From the NCBI RefSeq assembly GCF_901709675.1, contig NC_051098.1, positions 15,993,464-16,057,463 on the forward strand: 64,000 nt of DNA. The letters run 5' to 3'. How positions within the stretch are numbered: the stretch's first letter is position 1; every line of letters starts with the position of its first letter. A model generated the notes under the pieces. It was not told where the DNA came from. It searched no databases and was given only the letters and a program-made list of their open reading frames with translations. A program made the position numbers and the translations under genes. Positions 59,901 through 64,000 of this stretch are shown one piece after another. This DNA comes from Syngnathus acus (taxonomy: Eukaryota; Chordata; Actinopteri; Syngnathiformes; Syngnathidae).

Positions 59901-61617
59901 CGTTAGCACAATGAAACTTGTACGCTGGACTTTGCAGTAAATCCAATGTTAAGCCCTTTGCAGAGATTAAACTGATGTGTGTTCTTCTAATTGGACCAGT
60001 CTTCTTTAACATCCACTTCAGCTACCACAGGACTCATTAATACAACTTTTAATTGTTTTTACCGATTGGTTTTTTTAATTCTCTGACAAATCTGCTTGAT
60101 CCCGCGTGTCTGCTTTTAGTCAGAAGAGAAACAATCTACTTCTTGGATGATTTTTTTTTTCCTTCCTTTTAAGGGGAGTCTTCTGTCATGTATGAGATGA
60201 CATTAGGCTACAAAGCCCTGAAGTATAACAGCTCGCATAATCACAGCAAGCTCTTCTTATGTCGAAGTCAGTCTGACCTGATCCAGTAGCTGTCAAGGAG
60301 GGGGAAAAATAAAAAGTCTTTATATTGCATTTACAAAAAGAATAACACTCTATTTTGATTGACACCTTCATAAAGGTATGAATATGCTTATTATTGTGGT
60401 TGTCGAAGCGCATTGCGCCATTTTGAGAGGACTCTGGAATGTTTTGGTTACCTTAAGAGAAAGGCAAAATGTGCTATCAGGTGTCGCTAATGAAGTCTGC
60501 TTTCGTGACATAAAAGCCAGCCTCACCAAAGCTCCTTGTAATAAAAGCGAAGGAGGAGAACTGTATTGATCACCCAATGGTGAACATCAGTGGCACCCCC
60601 CTTCTTCTTCTTGCCTCCCCATCTCTATCCTCATTCCTCCATCATTTCTCTCTGATTTGCCTCACTCCACCCCCTTCTCCTCGCGCTTCTAATCATTTAT
60701 TTATCAGCCATGTCTTTATTCCATTTTCCGCCAGTTTTCGGGACATCGCGACTCTTAAGGAGCTGCGTATCGTTCCTGTACCTCAGTACCTCTGTCAAAC
60801 CACCTGAGGGTGGGCAGGGTCACTCCGGTCCAATCTAACGGTGTATTGATTCCATTAGATAATTAATGATCCAGGCAAGGGGCCGAGGGAGGAGCAAAGA
60901 GCGCAGGGGTACGAGGAAGGGGTGGGGGGGGATTGGCCAAGGGGCTGGAGAAGGTGGGGCCCTTGAGAGTTGGAGAGAACCTTGGATTGGGAATGATCCC
61001 CCAGTCGTCAAGGTCAGCAGCAGCGTACGGAGGTGGAATGCCGAGCGAGTGCGAATATGGAATATTAAGAGATCGGGATGCGGTTTTAGGGCGGCGGGGT
61101 GTTGAGGAAAGCGCGGGTGGGGGGTGGGGGGGGGGGGTCTGTCATGTCCAGCAGCTGTCGATTGATCAGCGGCCGTAAAAAAAAAATAACCTACGTTAGA
61201 AACTCTTTTGACTTCCAAATCCTGAGGTCCAAGCAGGGCCGTAATGCATGATAAGTAGTTTTTAGCCCTCCAACCAGAATACCAAACTTCATCTCCCCCG
61301 ACGCTGCAGACACTCAATTATAACTACTCAACAACATGAAAGCAGAGCTGCAAAACCAGCAACATCAAATATTCCGTCCATGTGATTTCCAAGCGTGTTT
61401 TTGCTCCATCTTCCGTGATATTGGACATTGACTGTTTGCTTAAAATATTATCCTTCGGAATATCTTGCATATGGCTTTCTTATTTCGACTTTGGGTTTAC
61501 CTTCAACGTAGCGTAATTATTCAACTCGGAGTGAACTTGTGTCTATTATAGAATGATGCCTTGTGAACTTTTATTTGGGAAGATATTTTCAGAATAAAAC
61601 ACCGTTTGCTGTGTAAA

Positions 61618-61825
61618 CAGAGATGTCAAATCCGGGTCCAGATTGTCGAAATCCAGCCACAGTTTGGCTTTCGACACAGATGCTTCGAATCAAGCGAGCA
61701 GGTAGGTAAACAAGCTCCCCGGAGTTTGCTTGTTCACCTGTCGGCTCGCTTGATTACAAGCACCTGTGGCGAAAACTAAACCGTGTCTGGACTTGGAGAT
61801 TCTGGATCTGGATTTGACCCCCTTG
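61618..61825. mobile_element. 208-bp fold-back MITE with hAT-like ends
   Basis: Two arms (61618-61715 and 61728-61825, 98 bases each) are inverted repeats without gaps and at roughly 75-80% identity by eye, separated by a 12-base loop. A 12-base block (AATCAAGCGAGC) is fully conserved. The end CAGAGATGTCAAATCC resembles hAT-type fish MITE termini. No intact 8-bp target duplication was found, so the insertion is old. Confidence 0.75.
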
Positions 61826-63842
61826 AAAGTAGCCTGTTTGGGGTCTTTCAACCCTTCAGTCTTTCTGGTTCAGCCATTGGAAGAACACACAAAGTCCACA
61901 CGAGACAGCTGGAACCAAGATTCAAACATTAGAACTGTTATGGACTTAAATGTCGCACAGTTTGTGTGACCGCTCGCTCTGGGGCACAATTGAATTGAGC
62001 CCAAGAGCTTTATGGAAAAAGAAATATGGATGGCAAGATTAGGAATGAGAAAATATGCCTCCGGACGAAGAGATGGCAAGAGTGAGAAGTCAGGTGGATG
62101 CCTTCAAAAGAAAATAGAGCTGTGTGGATTACCAAATTAATTTGATTCATCGATATCAGTGCCACCAGAGTTGGCACCGACGCTCGGGACAAACCAATGT
62201 TTTCGAAATATTTTGATTGTATGGACTGAATTTTTCCCCGTCTCAACTGGTAAATAATCACAATCCACAGTTGACATCAAGAAAGAGACAATTGATTGTC
62301 CTTTCTCGCTGCTCTTCACCTTTTCCTGCTGGGAGCGAGCACATTGTCAGTCTCGGCCAGGCTCTGTTCAAGGCCCCGGGGGTTGAGGAGATGAGGCATA
62401 AAACAACCATGTCTCCACCTCGGGGAGCCGCTGGCGTGGCGGCGAAGGGCTATTGTCAGTCTGCGTGCCGTTTGACTCAAATGTGTTCATTTGCCTGATG
62501 CCGGCGACTCCCCGCGGGGTGGGCCGGCCCGGGGAGAGGAGGGGCGCGCTAACGAACCTCTGACAGCTGGAGGCCCTAATTAAAACGTCCCTGCAGAAAA
62601 TAAACAAGAGCCTGAGCCAAAGCCAGCAGCCAGCGAAATGCACGAAAGCTCGCCGCAATGCCCTCGCCTCTCCGGCTGCCGCCGCTGTGCCAGACTCTAT
62701 AGGGTCACACGCACGCACGTACGCACGCGTGGCGCTTATGAATATGGAGCAGCCCCGGCGACACATTCAAAACACCTGCGGTCGCACTTGATACAGGTTG
62801 ATCTCGACAGCTGTGGGCAAAAGAAAAAGGCAGATTCTACCTCCGACCGTTTGGCCAAGTCCCCACCCCCGCCCACTTCTTAAATATTTCCTTTACGGGA
62901 TAACACGGGCGCACGGCAGATCGGAGCGCTCTCCAGGCGACGCCGCTGACATTCATCCCGCTCTGCTGTTCCGTAGGATTAGCAGTCAAAGTGGCCGGCT
63001 CCATTTGGGTGAGTGCATTAATGGGCCGCCCAAACCGCCACAAGGTTATGAGGCTGATTGAATAATTACCTGTGGAGGCCCCCCGTCCATTACGCCGATG
63101 CGACCGCCCGGATAAAATCGGGGAGATGGGAGAGATTGGACGGGACAGAAAGATGGAGCGAGAGATTAGATAAGCAGAGATAAGGTCAATTAGGAGATAA
63201 ACAAGGGTGAGATTTAATGGTAAAACTCTGCACTTGCTATTTCTCTCTGATCTCCCTCTTACTGTACTTGATGCGGGTTTATCCCGGTGAGATCGGGAAG
63301 GTGACAAAGGTGAATGTTGTTCGACAGGGAGGCGCTTCCCCGCCGTTTGACCCTGTCTACCCTCCGGCATACAGGACAGGACGCTCAATGAGAAATAGTC
63401 CAATAATCATGGCGACCAAATAGCACAAAAAGTTAGTCGGGACATCATGTAAGGGTCCTCAGAGAGGACTTTTCCTTTCCAGATAAGGTTGACCTCTGCT
63501 GTAAGTGAAGACAACTGGCACAGCATTAGTAACACATCGGAGGGATACCTCAGGGAGGATGTTCGGGTTTGGATGGTGTGGTGGATTGTATTCCCATGCT
63601 GGTTGTGTCAAGTGAAACTGAGACCCTTTGATTGCCAACCACCCATCCGCGACTACCAATGCCTGAATTGATTTTGTCAAACAAATCTGATCAATTGTGG
63701 GCAAAAGAAAGGCAGGAAGCGGTTGACTACTGTTTACCTGAACGAAAACACTGACGTAGCTTGCAGTTTGTTGCTACAGAGCGGTACTCTTCAGTTTCTC
63801 TCATCAAATGGTGCGCCCTGATCTGACCTGTGTAAATGTCTG
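61826..63842. other. Non-coding DNA with a GC-rich regulatory-looking block
   Basis: 62390-62720 is repeat-poor and GC-rich (short palindromes GGCCGGCCCGGGG, TAATTAAAACG). The remaining sequence has GATA-type runs (63120-63200) and no recognisable exon. Confidence 0.55.
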
Positions 63843-64000
63843 TCCGTTCGTCCATCCTTCAGTCCTTCTGTCCATCCATCCATCCATCCATCCATCCATC
63901 CATCCATTCACCCTCCCATCCATCCATCCCTCCATCCATCCACCCACCCACCCAACAATCCATCCGTCCGTCCGTCCGTCCGTCCATCCATCCATCCATC
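63843..64000. repeat. (CATC)n/(CCGT)n tetranucleotide microsatellite, running off the window end
   Basis: Imperfect CATC, CACC and CCGT tetranucleotides from about 63850 to the last base. The true length is unknown because it is cut by the window. Confidence 0.95.

Larger units (their letters stand above)
56031..61617. other. Non-coding DNA, possibly a large first intron
   Basis: GT/CA runs (56058-56078, 56371-56410, 58960-59010), the TA-rich array at 57141-57556, a GTGTACCTAAT-type repeat at 59868 and G-rich sequence at 60890-61140. One short frame ending at 60807 follows a weak acceptor-like CCGCCAG, but its peptide is not recognisable. Confidence 0.6.

Noticed and set aside
60577-60807. 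ORF ending ELRIVPVPQYLCQTT after a CCGCCAG acceptor-like site
   Set aside because: The peptide is not recognisable, the upstream half is Pro/Ser low complexity, and no donor follows; coincidence is the simpler explanation.
1-64000. CRISPR arrays, bacterial operons or prophage
   Set aside because: The window is vertebrate nuclear DNA; the tandem repeats are microsatellites and a minisatellite, not spacer arrays.

Overview
The window comes from a vertebrate nuclear genome, almost certainly a teleost fish. It has GT/AG introns of 1-3.5 kb, very dense (CA)n/(GT)n and other microsatellites, and interspersed repeats of kinds common in fish. It carries one gene that can be recognised with certainty: arhgap35 (p190A RhoGAP, formerly GRLF1), on the + strand. 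Six coding exons (8294-12019, 15467-15611, 18203-18280, 19535-19666, 21098-21203, 22712-23189) join in frame into a 1,554-residue protein. All splice sites are GT/AG and the junction phases match. Whether it is the teleost a or b copy cannot be decided from the window.

Layout. 1-8177 is non-coding and is probably intron or upstream flank. A 5'UTR acceptor at 8177/8178 opens the exon that holds the start codon. The giant first coding exon encodes the GTP-binding domain, four FF domains, two pseudo-GTPase domains and the phosphotyrosine/polybasic region. Five introns follow, then the RhoGAP domain (exons 2-6) and a proline- and histidine-rich tail. The 3'UTR runs to a likely poly(A) site near 25813-25840.

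25.8-64 kb is about 38 kb without any convincing protein-coding exon. It holds a non-autonomous Helentron-type element with a 152-bp minisatellite (34.5-35.9 kb), two identical 66-bp palindromic MITEs in opposite orientation (38.5-38.8 kb), a 208-bp fold-back MITE (61.6-61.8 kb), fragments of several other fish repeats, long microsatellites, CTCF-like motifs, and several low-repeat stretches that read like conserved regulatory DNA. Around 55.3-56.0 kb a G-quadruplex-prone tract, a TATA-like box and purine-rich leader-like sequence ending in a perfect splice donor suggest the promoter and first exon of a second + strand gene that continues beyond the window. This is a hypothesis only.

There is no operon-like organisation. 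The biological content is a Rho-family GTPase regulator followed by a gene-poor, repeat-rich and possibly enhancer-rich interval. I did not find a previously undescribed gene system. The most distinctive structures are the Helentron-type element, the inverted MITE pair and the uORF arrangement in the arhgap35 leader.
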